This document shows, piece after piece, positions 34,755 through 44,106 of a stretch of DNA of 64,000 bases (the stretch's first letter is position 1; every line of letters starts with the position of its first letter). The notes under the pieces were generated by a model. That model saw nothing but the letters and a program-made list of their open reading frames with translations, was not told the DNA's origin and did no database searches. The DNA is from Polaribacter tangerinus (GTDB lineage Bacteria; Bacteroidota; Bacteroidia; Flavobacteriales; Flavobacteriaceae): positions 2,232,001 through 2,296,000 of the forward strand of contig NZ_CP150668.1 of NCBI RefSeq assembly GCF_038024095.1, given 5' to 3'. A program made the translations under genes and the position numbers.

Positions 34755-34908
34755 TTTTATAATTTTTCGTCTCGAATATTTTCAAGAGATTAGTTTTATT
34801 TTAAAAGCAAAAATACATTTTCTTATGAATAATCATAAGTATTAAGTACAAATTTTAATCACAGAATAGAAACTTATATGATATGTATGTATCTATTTTT
34901 ATAGTTAT

Positions 34909-37900
34909 TTATCTTTTAAAATACTTTTTATATTTAAAATGAGCAGCAGTAGTTAATAGTGTTAAAAAGGCAATATACATATATGCTTCGGTTGGTGTAA
35001 CTGCTCTGTCTCCACTAGCATAAGAATGCAAACCAGATAAGTAAAAATTAACCCCAAAATACGTCATCATAATAGACATATAAGCAAAAGCTGAAGCAAA
35101 ATTAAAGGCCAATCTGCTTCTTAAGCCTGGTATAAGTCTCATATGTAGTACAAAAGCATAAACCATTATAGATATTAATGCCCATGTTTCTTTTGGGTCC
35201 CAACCCCAATAACGGCCCCAACTTTCATTAGCCCACATACCTCCTAAAAAGTTTCCAATAGTGAGCATAATTAAACCAATGGTTATGGCCATTTCATTAA
35301 TAATAGTTAGCTCTTTTATATTTAAATCCATTCTTTTTTTATTCTTTTTGGTTGTAAATACCATCAAGAATAATGCGATAATACCTAAAATCATACCTAG
35401 AGAAAGTGGTCCGTAACTTGCAACAATAATAGAGGTATGAACTAACAACCACCAAGAATTTAATACTGGTTGTAAATTAGCAATTTCTGGGTCTAGCCAA
35501 TTTTGGTGAGCAAATGCTAACGTTATTGCAGCTAAGAATGCAGTAGCGGTAATTGTTAAAGCAGATTTTCTACCCATAAATAGACCGAATAAAACAGTTG
35601 CCCAAGCTACAAAAATGATAGATTCATAGGCATTACTCCAGGGTGCATAACCGCTAATGTACCATCTAGCAAGAAGCCCTAGAGTGTGTAATACAAATAA
35701 TATGGCGACACCAATAGATAGTCCTTTTACTGTAATATTTATCCATTTTCTAGTAACAAATATTTGCCAAACAACAAAAACAATTAAAAATAAACTAGCA
35801 ATACCATAATACATTGCTAAAGTAAGAAATGGCTGAGCTTTATTGTAGGCAATTTCTAAATCAATTTTATCTTGACTTAAGTTTACTTCTGCACCAAATT
35901 TTTGTTGAAATGTTTTAATTCCTTCTAGTACTTTATTAGACTCTGTATAGTTTCCTGTTTTCTTTGCTTTTTGAAGAAACTGTATATAAACAGGTAAAGA
36001 CTGTCTTACAAATACAGAATCTGTTCCTTTAAAATTAGCTTCTGATGTTTCTGGTTGAGAAACCCACTTGTTATTTTCGTCTCCAGGAATTGGGTAAATT
36101 TTTAAAATACCACCTCCAATAGCACTGTACAATAAGCCAATTCTTTTGTCTATATTAATTAAATCTTTCTCATATTTATTTCTAACATTCTTTTTTTGTG
36201 CTTCCGCAACTTTTTCTCTTATTTTGTACTCTCCTTGTGGTGTTATAAAATCTGCTAAACTTGCAAATTCTGCAGTAGCATCAATACCAATATATTCTCT
36301 TATTTTAAGATTTTTCTCTTCGAGATATATCACCGGAACTTCAAACCAAAATCGTGGATTTTCTATAATAGATAGTAAAACTTGACTAGCATTCATCCCT
36401 TTAAAAGTATCAGAATGACTTACTTTTCTTACCAGTTCAGAGGCAAATGTATGTGCTGGCTTCATTCTACCACCTGCATCTTGTATTACCAATTTACTAA
36501 AAAGTTCGGCATGTGAAGCCTCTACTATATTTGCTTGTAAAATGGAATCTATTTTGGTAGTGTTAATTCTCTCTGTAGTATGGTTTTTACTGTCATGTTG
36601 GCTATACATTATTGTACTGGCCAGTAAAAACCCAATTAAAGAAAGCGTCATTTTCTTTTTTCTAATTTTTTTCAATCCACTTTTTAAATCATCAAAACGG
36701 GTGTATTTGGCAAAAAGTATGGTAATCATTCCAGTGTATAAAAGTGAATATCCTAAATAGGTAATAAAAGTTCCTAAAAAATCATGATTTACAGAAAGGT
36801 GAGTTTCCTCTTTACCACCAGATAAATCATAACTAGCCTGAAAAAATTTGTAGCCTCTGTGGTCTAATATATGATTCATATATATTCTGTAATCAAAGGT
36901 TTCTTTGGGGTCTATAACTGTTACTTCACTTGCATATGAAGCTGCACTTTCTGACCCTGGATATTTTTCTAATTGAAAATCGTTTAGTTTTATACTAAAG
37001 GGAGTTTCTAAAATTTTAGCACCGTACAACAATCTAAAATTAAGCCCAGCAATTTTCATTTCTTTAGAACCAGTACTATTAAACTTACTACCAAAAAGTT
37101 CTATTCTTTTTGTTTCATCTCCTGCAGTTACATCAATTATAATAGCATCTTTTTTAGCATCATCTTTTTTGCCTCTTACAGTTTTCATAATTCCTTTTTC
37201 TACTGGTTTAGGAATTACAAATTGCATGTCTGCAATAGTATGAAGAGTTAAATATTTAAAGATTTCTATACTGTCTTTGGTAATTTTCCCTTTTACTTGA
37301 TCTGCCATACGAAACCAATCTCCGTCAGATTTTGATGTCATTTTTAGTACTCCATCTTTGTTGGTAAAACTAAGGGTAGCATTATCACCGGGAGCATCAA
37401 AACCTACTAAAACTCCGTGAATATTCTGAATAGTCCCTTTTTCAATCCAATGTTCATGTCTTGTTCCTTCAGACGATTCTACAAAAAACAAATGTTCTTT
37501 ACCATTTTCATCTTCAATAAGTTTTTTTTCTGCCCAAGGGATATAATCAACCAATTCAAATTTAAAATCTATTTCTGTTGTTTCAGTTTTAAAATTATCG
37601 GAGTAAGACCAGTTGTTTTCTCCTAGTGCCGATAGTAAAATTGGTGCGTTAATTTCTGGTTTTTGAACATTGCCATCATCTACAATAGCATTTAAATAAG
37701 TAGTTTCTGATAAAAACTTATTAGTTGTTTCTCCCTCTTCTATAAGCATAATTCCTTCATAGCCCACATAGCGAGTTATTCCTGCACCTAGCAGAATTAG
37801 AATGAAGGAGGCATGAAACATTAATACGGGCCATTTTTCTTTTTTAAAAAGTCGATATCTAAATATATTTCCGAAGAAATTTATTACGAAAAACACCATA

Positions 37901-38058
37901 ATAAGCTCAAACCACCAAGCGTTGTAAATTAGTGCTTTAGAGGTTTGTGTGCCAAAATCATTTTCTATAAATGTTGCGATACCCATAGCAACAGCAAACA
38001 CAAAAAATAAAACAGCCATTAATCGGGTAGAGTAGAGGAAATTCAGAATTTTTTTCAT
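34909..38058 (-). CDS. ccsBA: fused cytochrome c biogenesis protein (ResB-CcsA)
   Basis: 1049 residues, the fused CcsBA of system II cytochrome c maturation, as usual in Bacteroidota. The N-terminal half has four ResB-type membrane segments (from residue 7) flanking a large periplasmic domain, the last at about 435-455. The C-terminal half is CcsA, with many helices and the heme-handling WWD motif WGRYWGWDPKETWALI near 950. External histidines are in YGPLSLG- and LVHTS-bearing helices. It exports heme and attaches it to apocytochrome CxxCH motifs. No other ccs gene is adjacent, though a TlpA-like redoxin gene lies upstream on the same strand. Confidence 0.92.
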   Translation of the reverse strand: MKKILNFLYSTRLMAVLFFVFAVAMGIATFIENDFGTQTSKALIYNAWWFELIMVFFVINFFGNIFRYRLFKKEKWPVLMFHASFILILLGAGITRYVGYEGIMLIEEGETTNKFLSETTYLNAIVDDGNVQKPEINAPILLSALGENNWSYSDNFKTETTEIDFKFELVDYIPWAEKKLIEDENGKEHLFFVESSEGTRHEHWIEKGTIQNIHGVLVGFDAPGDNATLSFTNKDGVLKMTSKSDGDWFRMADQVKGKITKDSIEIFKYLTLHTIADMQFVIPKPVEKGIMKTVRGKKDDAKKDAIIIDVTAGDETKRIELFGSKFNSTGSKEMKIAGLNFRLLYGAKILETPFSIKLNDFQLEKYPGSESAASYASEVTVIDPKETFDYRIYMNHILDHRGYKFFQASYDLSGGKEETHLSVNHDFLGTFITYLGYSLLYTGMITILFAKYTRFDDLKSGLKKIRKKKMTLSLIGFLLASTIMYSQHDSKNHTTERINTTKIDSILQANIVEASHAELFSKLVIQDAGGRMKPAHTFASELVRKVSHSDTFKGMNASQVLLSIIENPRFWFEVPVIYLEEKNLKIREYIGIDATAEFASLADFITPQGEYKIREKVAEAQKKNVRNKYEKDLINIDKRIGLLYSAIGGGILKIYPIPGDENNKWVSQPETSEANFKGTDSVFVRQSLPVYIQFLQKAKKTGNYTESNKVLEGIKTFQQKFGAEVNLSQDKIDLEIAYNKAQPFLTLAMYYGIASLFLIVFVVWQIFVTRKWINITVKGLSIGVAILFVLHTLGLLARWYISGYAPWSNAYESIIFVAWATVLFGLFMGRKSALTITATAFLAAITLAFAHQNWLDPEIANLQPVLNSWWLLVHTSIIVASYGPLSLGMILGIIALFLMVFTTKKNKKRMDLNIKELTIINEMAITIGLIMLTIGNFLGGMWANESWGRYWGWDPKETWALISIMVYAFVLHMRLIPGLRSRLAFNFASAFAYMSIMMTYFGVNFYLSGLHSYASGDRAVTPTEAYMYIAFLTLLTTAAHFKYKKYFKR

Positions 38059-38182
38059 CCTTAGTAGAAGTTCTTTTTTAGAATCACAAATTTAAGGATA
38101 AAAGCCCAAAAACACTTGTAGAAATCTTATATTTAAGTGTTAAATATTATTAAAAACAAAGCCAGCATTTGCAAGCTTTATT

Positions 38183-39001
38183 CTATTCATTTAATAATTT
38201 TTCAATTTCATTTTCTAAGTTATGAACATAGACATCATCTTCTAGAACTGGATAACCATTGTATCTTACTTTCTTGTCTTTAAGTATTATTACATGAGGA
38301 TATCTATTAAAACCTAATAATTTAGGAACTGTATCTGTTTCAGAATATAAAACTGGAAACTGATAATTATATTTTTCAATCATTTTTTTTGCATGCCCAA
38401 TAGTATCTCTCCTTTCAGGAATATTCACAGCATACAAGTTTATATTAGGATTGTTTTTATATTTCATAAATAACTCTTCATACTTGGGGAATTTTTGAAA
38501 ACAAACCCCGCAGCTGGTAGTCCAATAATCCAAAACGATAATTTTATTTTGAATCGTATCTAATCTAATTTGATTACCATTTTCAGATATGAACTCCATT
38601 TTTGGAGCATCTTTTTTTTGACGAGCATTATAATTTTCGATTATCATCCAAAAATTTGAAAACCCATATATACCCACTAAAATTAGTATGATTAAATAAA
38701 GTATTTTTAAAAAATAAAATTTATTTCTCAAGTAATAACCTAGTAAAAAAGTTAGAGGTGTAAAAACAATATATATAATTACATTATTAAGTTTTGAATC
38801 GGGTAAAAACAAATGAATTAACCATATTAATAATAGTGGAATAAATGATGCTGTGACATTTTTATAAGACATAAACATACTTACAATAAATGCTAATATC
38901 ATAAATACAGGAAATATTATTTTTTGCGTACCAGCAATAAAAACAATTAATATGTATACTAATATTACTAAACCACCATTAAAAACTATTTTTTTAAACA
39001 T
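38183..39001 (-). CDS. membrane-anchored TlpA-like thiol-disulfide redoxin
   Basis: 272 residues. The N-terminal ~130 residues contain four to five hydrophobic helices (VILVYILIVFIAG, IIFPVFMILAFIVSMFM and others). The C-terminal thioredoxin-like domain has the active-site CGVC in DYWTTSCGVCFQKFPKYEEL (near 163) and a cis-proline-like NRYPHVIIL segment. It should act in the periplasm as thiol reductant or in disulfide exchange, for instance for cytochrome c apoproteins matured by CcsBA downstream or for the Cys-rich peptide encoded just upstream. Both roles are inferred from neighbours. Confidence 0.8.
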   Translation of the reverse strand: MFKKIVFNGGLVILVYILIVFIAGTQKIIFPVFMILAFIVSMFMSYKNVTASFIPLLLIWLIHLFLPDSKLNNVIIYIVFTPLTFLLGYYLRNKFYFLKILYLIILILVGIYGFSNFWMIIENYNARQKKDAPKMEFISENGNQIRLDTIQNKIIVLDYWTTSCGVCFQKFPKYEELFMKYKNNPNINLYAVNIPERRDTIGHAKKMIEKYNYQFPVLYSETDTVPKLLGFNRYPHVIILKDKKVRYNGYPVLEDDVYVHNLENEIEKLLNE

Positions 39002-39007
39002 TTTATA

Positions 39008-39124
39008 TTAGTTAGTAGTTAAGGTACCTGCAGAACAGTAACCTGTACAATTAGAAGAACCAAAGACACCACAATTAACATTATAGGTCTTACATTCGTC
39101 AGGTTTTTTGATTTTTAATACTAA
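39008..39124 (-). pseudogene. Cys-rich peptide reading frame without a start codon
   Basis: Between scpA and the TlpA-like gene, an open frame of 38 codons ends at TAA 39008-39010. It reads KIKKPDECKTYNVNCG and on through NCTGYCSAG to TLTTN, with four cysteines spaced C-x6-C-x7-C-x3-C and many Gly/Ser/Asn residues. There is no ATG, GTG or TTG before the in-frame stop (TGA at 39125-39127), so it looks like the remaining C-terminal part of a small secreted or precursor-type peptide whose N-terminus was lost. Its composition is unlike ordinary intergenic DNA here. It may never be translated. Confidence 0.4.
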
Positions 39125-41190
39125 TCAGTTAAATGAACACTATCAATCAAAATTTCTAGCAATTCAATAGCAGCTTGTGCAATTTTTGTACCAGGGCCAA
39201 AAACACCCACTGCACCAGCGTCAAATAAAAACTGATAATCTTGTGCTGGAATAACCCCACCAACAATTACCATAATATCTTCTCTGTTGTATTTTTTTAA
39301 CTCTTTAATTACTTGTGGAACAAGGGTTTTATGACCTGCTGCAAGAGAAGAAATTCCTAAAATATGCACATCATTTTCTACGGCTTGTTTGGTTGCTTCT
39401 TTTGGCGTTTGAAATAATGGTCCCATATCTACATCAAAACCTAAATCGGCATATCCTGTGGCTACAACTTTTGCGCCTCTATCATGACCGTCTTGCCCTA
39501 ATTTAGAAATCATTATGCGAGGTCTACGTCCTTCTAATTTTGCAAATTTATCTGCCAAATTGCGTGCTTTTTCAAAAAGCTTATCGTCTTTTATTTCTTT
39601 ACTATACACTCCAGATATCGTTTTGTTAATTGCTTTGTGTCTTCCAAAAGTAATTTCTAAGGCATCAGAAATTTCTCCTAAAGTAGCTCTTTCTCTAGCT
39701 GCAATTATAGTGGCTGCTAAAAGATTTTGTTTACCAGTTTTTGCAGCATTTGTAAGTTCTTGTAGTGCGTTTGTTACTTTTTCTTGGTTTCTATTTAATT
39801 TTAAATGGTTTAGACGCTTTATTTGAGATTTTCTAACCGCTTGGTTGTCTACTTCTAAGATATGTAAAGGGTCTTCTTGCTCTAATTCATATTTGTTAAC
39901 TCCAACAATTATTTCTTGTCCGCTATCTATATTTGCTTGTTTTATAGCCGCAGCTTCCTCAATTCTCATTTTTGGAATCCCTTTTTCAATAGCTTTTGTC
40001 ATGCCCCCAAACTTTTCTATTTCGTTCATGAGTTCCCATGCTTTTTCTGCTATATTTTGAGTTAGTTCTTCTATGTAATAACTTCCAGCCCAAGGATCTA
40101 CAGTTTTTGTAATGTCAGTTTCTTGTTGAAGAAAAAGTTGGGTGTTTCGGGCTATTCTGGCAGAAAAGTCTGTGGGAAGTGCAATTGCTTCGTCCAATGC
40201 GTTGGTGTGTAAACTTTGTGTACCGCCAAAAACAGCTGCCATAGCTTCTATAGTTGTTCTTGCAACATTGTTAAAAGGGTCTTGAGCGGTTAAACTCCAA
40301 CCGCTAGTTTGGCAGTGAGTTCTTAACGATAGTGATTTTGGGTTTTTAGGATTGAACTGCTTCACAATTTTTGCCCACAACATTCTTGCGGCTCTTAGTT
40401 TTGCAATTTCTGTAAAGTGATCCATACCAATAGCCCAGAAAAAAGAAAGTCTCGGAGCAAAGGCATCGATATCCATACCTGCTTCAAGTCCTTTTTTTAA
40501 ATATTCTAGGCCATCTGCTAACGTGTAAGCTAATTCAATTTCTGCAGTAGCACCTGCTTCTTGCATGTGATAACCAGAGATAGAAATAGAATTAAATTTT
40601 GGCATATTCTTAGTAGTATACTCAAAAATATCTGCAATAATTTTCATAGAAGGTGAAGGTGGATAGATATATGTATTTCTAACCATAAACTCCTTTAAAA
40701 TATCGTTTTGTATTGTGCCAGAGAGTTCTTCTGGTAATACTCCTTGTTCTTCTGCAGCAACTATGTAAAATGCTAAAATGGGTAATACTGCACCATTCAT
40801 AGTCATGGATACAGACATTTTATCTAACGGAATTTCGTTAAATAAAATTTTCATGTCTTCTACCGAGTCAATGGCTACGCCAGCCTTACCAACATCTCCT
40901 TGAACTCTCTCATGATCTGAGTCATAGCCTCTGTGTGTGGCTAAATCAAAAGCTACCGAAAGTCCTTTTTGTCCTGCAGCTAGGTTTCTCTTATAAAAAG
41001 CATTGCTTTCTTCGGCAGTAGAAAATCCGGCATATTGTCTTATAGTCCATGGTTTTCTTACATACATTGTACTGTAAGGGCCTCTAAGATATGGTGGGAT
41101 GCCAGCTACAAAATCTTCGTGGTGAAAAGATTTTTTAGCTTTGGCGCTCTTTTTTTTTAAGCGTATATTTTCTACTGATTTTCTTGGCAT
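39121..41190 (-). CDS. scpA: methylmalonyl-CoA mutase, large (catalytic) subunit
   Basis: 689 residues. The N-terminal TIM-barrel substrate domain has [50 protein letters not shown] and [16 protein letters not shown]; the C-terminal B12 domain (from about 555) has the cobalamin-binding [12 protein letters not shown] (DxHxxG) and [12 protein letters not shown]. With adenosylcobalamin it interconverts methylmalonyl-CoA and succinyl-CoA. The small subunit gene mutA lies upstream on the same strand, separated by a 107-residue membrane protein gene. Length and motifs are typical. Confidence 0.95.
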   Translation of the reverse strand: MPRKSVENIRLKKKSAKAKKSFHHEDFVAGIPPYLRGPYSTMYVRKPWTIRQYAGFSTAEESNAFYKRNLAAGQKGLSVAFDLATHRGYDSDHERVQGDVGKAGVAIDSVEDMKILFNEIPLDKMSVSMTMNGAVLPILAFYIVAAEEQGVLPEELSGTIQNDILKEFMVRNTYIYPPSPSMKIIADIFEYTTKNMPKFNSISISGYHMQEAGATAEIELAYTLADGLEYLKKGLEAGMDIDAFAPRLSFFWAIGMDHFTEIAKLRAARMLWAKIVKQFNPKNPKSLSLRTHCQTSGWSLTAQDPFNNVARTTIEAMAAVFGGTQSLHTNALDEAIALPTDFSARIARNTQLFLQQETDITKTVDPWAGSYYIEELTQNIAEKAWELMNEIEKFGGMTKAIEKGIPKMRIEEAAAIKQANIDSGQEIIVGVNKYELEQEDPLHILEVDNQAVRKSQIKRLNHLKLNRNQEKVTNALQELTNAAKTGKQNLLAATIIAARERATLGEISDALEITFGRHKAINKTISGVYSKEIKDDKLFEKARNLADKFAKLEGRRPRIMISKLGQDGHDRGAKVVATGYADLGFDVDMGPLFQTPKEATKQAVENDVHILGISSLAAGHKTLVPQVIKELKKYNREDIMVIVGGVIPAQDYQFLFDAGAVGVFGPGTKIAQAAIELLEILIDSVHLTD

Positions 41191-41191
41191 A

Positions 41192-41515
41192 CTAATTATT
41201 GTTCTCTAGTCTCGTTATATCGTATAGTTGTAAACCAATATTTTTGATTTTTCTTTCTTTTTTTACAATCTTTTGGGTAAAATAAAGATATGTGCATACA
41301 ATCATTAAAACTGTTAAAGAAATTCCTATGATTACAAAGTTAGTAGCATTCCCGAAAAGAGGATATAATTTATGCTCTAAAATAAATATTAAAACAGCCA
41401 TTACAAAAGTAACTTTTGTAATGTTTTTGGGTCTTGCTTTTCTAATTCTTTGTATTTCTTTCTTTAGGTGATTTTGTTTTTTTTGTATTTCTATAATTTC
41501 ATTTTTAATACTCAC
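41192..41515 (-). CDS. small two-helix membrane protein
   Basis: 107 residues, not recognised. A charged coiled-coil-like N-terminus ([24 protein letters not shown]) precedes two hydrophobic segments ([20 protein letters not shown] and [20 protein letters not shown]), then a basic tail. It sits one base before scpA and 11 bases after mutA, so it is part of the mutase operon. Nothing suggests a catalytic role; it may be a membrane anchor or unrelated. Confidence 0.6.
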   Translation of the reverse strand: MSIKNEIIEIQKKQNHLKKEIQRIRKARPKNITKVTFVMAVLIFILEHKLYPLFGNATNFVIIGISLTVLMIVCTYLYFTQKIVKKERKIKNIGLQLYDITRLENNN

Positions 41516-41526
41516 AATTCCTATTA

Positions 41527-42885
41527 TTATTCATTAAACTTTAACCTCTCTTTTTCTAGGTCTTCAGCAATTCTTTTTTTAATAATAGGGATGATTATTG
41601 TTTTGAGATTTCGTTTTGTAACAAACGGATTTTTTTCAAATTCGTTGGTTACTTTTTCATTCTTGTTTTGTTGTAAGTTGGTACCTACTAATACAAGTTT
41701 TTTAGTGTTAAAATTATAAGCTTCTTTTGCAGCACTTTCTTTAATTTTTCGTTGAATATTTCCTTCTTTCAATTGTTTTAAAAGGCCCCCACCTTTTTCA
41801 ATTTGTTTAAAAATATCTAGTGCTTTTTCTGCAAACTGTGCTATAATTGTTTCTAAGTAATAAGAGCCCTCCGTTATTTTTTGAGCACTTTTAAATCCGC
41901 TTTCTTCTTTTAAAATTAATAATTGATTTCTAGAAATTCGTTCGCCAAAGTTATTAGAATCAGCATAAATGGCATCATACGAATTATTTGCAACTGTGTT
42001 TGAGCCACCTAAAATAGCACTCATACATTCAGTAGTAGTTCTTAACATATTTACATTATAATCGTAAATTGTTTTATTTCTTTGAGTTGGTTCTGTAAAA
42101 ATATTTGTAGATATTTTATGAGAGGATACTTGGTAGTTTTCTAACAAAGACTCCCATAATAACCGAAATGCTTTTAGTTTTGCTATTTCATGAAAATAAT
42201 TACTTCCTACAGAAAATTTAAAGTGTATTTTATTTGCTATCTCTATGCCATAATAGTTAATGTACTCGTTTGCTTGTGCTAATGTATATGCTAATTGTTG
42301 TACAATAGTTGCACCTGCATTGTCATACAAATCTGCAGAAATACTAATTGGATTTTTACAAATTTTTATTATTTTATCTAGCTTGTTGTGGTCTATTTTT
42401 AAGCTAGTAAACCAATTACCGGTAGCAGCTAAATTGCCAATAATATCTATTTGAAAAAAGGTATTGTTTTTGCTAGTAAGTTTTTCAATTTCCTCTACAA
42501 AGCGCTCATCTAAAAAATTAAATAAAAAGTAAAGAGTACTGTAGTTTTTATCTAATCCTTTAAGAACTACCTCTGGATTAAATTTTTTATTAGCAATAAA
42601 CTGAATAGAATTTGCACCTTTTTTAATGGCATCTAGGGCGTTTCTATTTGCTTCGATATCATTTGTAATTACTATTTTTTGGCAAATATTAAAACTGTTT
42701 TCTGGTGCTGTAATCTCTATATTGGTCCTATCTTCTTTAGTATAAAACGGTTTTACTACAATTCCCTCTTTCGTTTTCCATAATAAGTTGTCATTAAAAT
42801 CATCGCCCCGTAAATCTACCTGAATTTTTTGTTTCCAGGCTGCGGGGGGTGTTCCTATAAACTCATCAAATAAAAAACTACTCAT
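41527..42885 (-). CDS. mutA: methylmalonyl-CoA mutase, small subunit
   Basis: 452 residues. It has the mutase barrel fold (GTPPAAWKQKIQVDLRG, FKFSVGSNYFHEIAKLKAFRLLWE, RTTTECMSAILGGSNTVA, GSYYLETIIAQFAEKAL) but no C-terminal B12-binding domain and no DxHxxG, as expected for the non-catalytic subunit in Bacteroidota, where it forms a heterodimer with the large subunit. Its start overlaps the stop of the septum-formation gene by one base, so the operon reads udk, ftsB-like, mutA, membrane protein, scpA. Confidence 0.92.
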   Translation of the reverse strand: MSSFLFDEFIGTPPAAWKQKIQVDLRGDDFNDNLLWKTKEGIVVKPFYTKEDRTNIEITAPENSFNICQKIVITNDIEANRNALDAIKKGANSIQFIANKKFNPEVVLKGLDKNYSTLYFLFNFLDERFVEEIEKLTSKNNTFFQIDIIGNLAATGNWFTSLKIDHNKLDKIIKICKNPISISADLYDNAGATIVQQLAYTLAQANEYINYYGIEIANKIHFKFSVGSNYFHEIAKLKAFRLLWESLLENYQVSSHKISTNIFTEPTQRNKTIYDYNVNMLRTTTECMSAILGGSNTVANNSYDAIYADSNNFGERISRNQLLILKEESGFKSAQKITEGSYYLETIIAQFAEKALDIFKQIEKGGGLLKQLKEGNIQRKIKESAAKEAYNFNTKKLVLVGTNLQQNKNEKVTNEFEKNPFVTKRNLKTIIIPIIKKRIAEDLEKERLKFNE

Positions 42886-43202
42886 TATTTTTTTAAGGTA
42901 TCAAATTCTATTATGTAAATGTCTTCGTTTTCTTTTTTAAGTAGGTACTTTTCTCTAGCAAACCTTTCTAATTGAAGTGAATCTTCTAATTTTTTTATAG
43001 TTGCTTTATCTTCTTCAATTTTATTTTTATAAAAGTGTATGGTATTTTCCAAATCTTTTATCTCTAGGTCAAATTTTCTATGCACAAGATAAGAATTTTC
43101 ATCAAAAAACAACATCCAAATTATAAAAGGAATGGAAATTAAAACAAAACTATTTGTTAAAATTTTTATTATTTTTTTATTTTTAAATTCTTTGAAAGAC
43201 AT
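42885..43202 (-). CDS. septum formation initiator family protein (FtsB/DivIC-like)
   Basis: 105 residues. One N-terminal membrane helix (ILTNSFVLISIPFIIWMLFF, residues 14-33) is followed by a long coiled coil (DLEIKDLENTIHFYKNKIEEDKATIKKLEDSLQLERFAREKYLLKKENEDIYIIEF), with the EKYLLKKENED end typical of the DivIC/FtsB family. It is a bitopic division protein expected to join FtsL and FtsQ at the septum. It is encoded directly between udk and mutA, a common Bacteroidota arrangement. Confidence 0.85.
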   Translation of the reverse strand: MSFKEFKNKKIIKILTNSFVLISIPFIIWMLFFDENSYLVHRKFDLEIKDLENTIHFYKNKIEEDKATIKKLEDSLQLERFAREKYLLKKENEDIYIIEFDTLKK

Positions 43203-43203
43203 T

Positions 43204-43809
43204 TTATAAACGTTCGTTAATAAAAGTTCTTAGTACATTAATGGCAACATTATTGTAGCGGTCGTTCGGTATAATTAAATCAGCAAAATTTTTTGTTGGC
43301 TCTATAAATTGCTGATGCATAGGTTTAAGTGTTGTTTGATACCTTGTTAGCACCTCGTCTATATCTCTACCTCTTTCTGTAATATCTCTTTTTAATCTTC
43401 TAATTAAACGTTCGTCTGTTTCTGCATGTACAAAAATTTTAATATCGAATAAATCTCTCAGCTCTTTGTTATTAAATATTAAAATACCCTCAACAATAAT
43501 TACTTTTCTTGGATGAGTCTTTATGGTGTCTTTAGTTCTGTTATGCGTTACAAAAGAATAAATTGGTTGGTTTATAGTTTTTCCAGATTTTAAGGCTTTC
43601 AAATGTTTTATAATTAAGTCGAAATCGATAGCTCTCGGATGGTCAAAGTTAATCTTTGTTCTTTCTTCGTAAGAAAGTGAGTCGGTTTCGTTGTAATAAG
43701 AATCTTGAGAAATTACACAAACTTCATCGGTAGGAAGTTGTTTAATTATCTGATTTACTACTGTTGTTTTACCACTTCCTGTACCACCAGCTATCCCTAT
43801 TATAAGCAT
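43204..43809 (-). CDS. udk: uridine kinase
   Basis: 201 residues. The P-loop GIAGGTGSGKTTVV is at residues 5-18, followed by ISQDSYYNETDSL, FDHPRAIDFDLI and VEGILIF, all standard uridine-cytidine kinase segments, with RLIRRLKRDITERGRD forming the lid region. It phosphorylates uridine and cytidine in pyrimidine salvage. It heads the operon continuing into the ftsB-like gene, one base away, and lies after the tRNA-Thr gene on the opposite side of a 160-base gap. Confidence 0.95.
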   Translation of the reverse strand: MLIIGIAGGTGSGKTTVVNQIIKQLPTDEVCVISQDSYYNETDSLSYEERTKINFDHPRAIDFDLIIKHLKALKSGKTINQPIYSFVTHNRTKDTIKTHPRKVIIVEGILIFNNKELRDLFDIKIFVHAETDERLIRRLKRDITERGRDIDEVLTRYQTTLKPMHQQFIEPTKNFADLIIPNDRYNNVAINVLRTFINERL

Positions 43810-43933
43810 CTGTAATTATTATTTTATCAAAATTATAATTCTGATGTAAAGATATTATAAAATTCTAAATCGGACTAGTTTAGCATCCGTTTTCTGTTGC
43901 TTGAAAAGTAATTTTAAACTTTGTAATAGTTAC

Positions 43934-43962
43934 AAAAAAAAAGCCTCATATAAATGAGACTT
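43934..43962 (-). terminator. intrinsic terminator downstream of tRNA-Thr
   Basis: On the minus strand AAGTCTCAT, a 4-base loop and ATGAGGCTT form a 9-base stem with one G-T wobble, followed by a run of T. It lies just past the 3' end of the tRNA. Confidence 0.7.
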
Positions 43963-43968
43963 ATTTTG

Positions 43969-44042
43969 AGCCGATGGAGGGACTCGAACCCACGACCTGC
44001 TGATTACAAATCAGCTGCTCTAGCCAGCTGAGCTACATCGGC
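43969..44042 (-). tRNA. tRNA-Thr (anticodon TGT)
   Basis: On the minus strand the acceptor arms GCCGATG and CATCGGC pair fully, the D-arm reads AGCTC...GAGC, the anticodon arm is CTGAT-TTGTAAT-CAG with TGT, and the T-loop has GGTTCGAGTCC. The CCA end is not encoded. The length of about 74 bases is normal. Confidence 0.95.
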
Positions 44043-44106
44043 TTTTAATTTGAGTGCGCAAATAAAATATAAAATTTTAAATCTGCCTAACTAAAAATCA
44101 TTTTTT

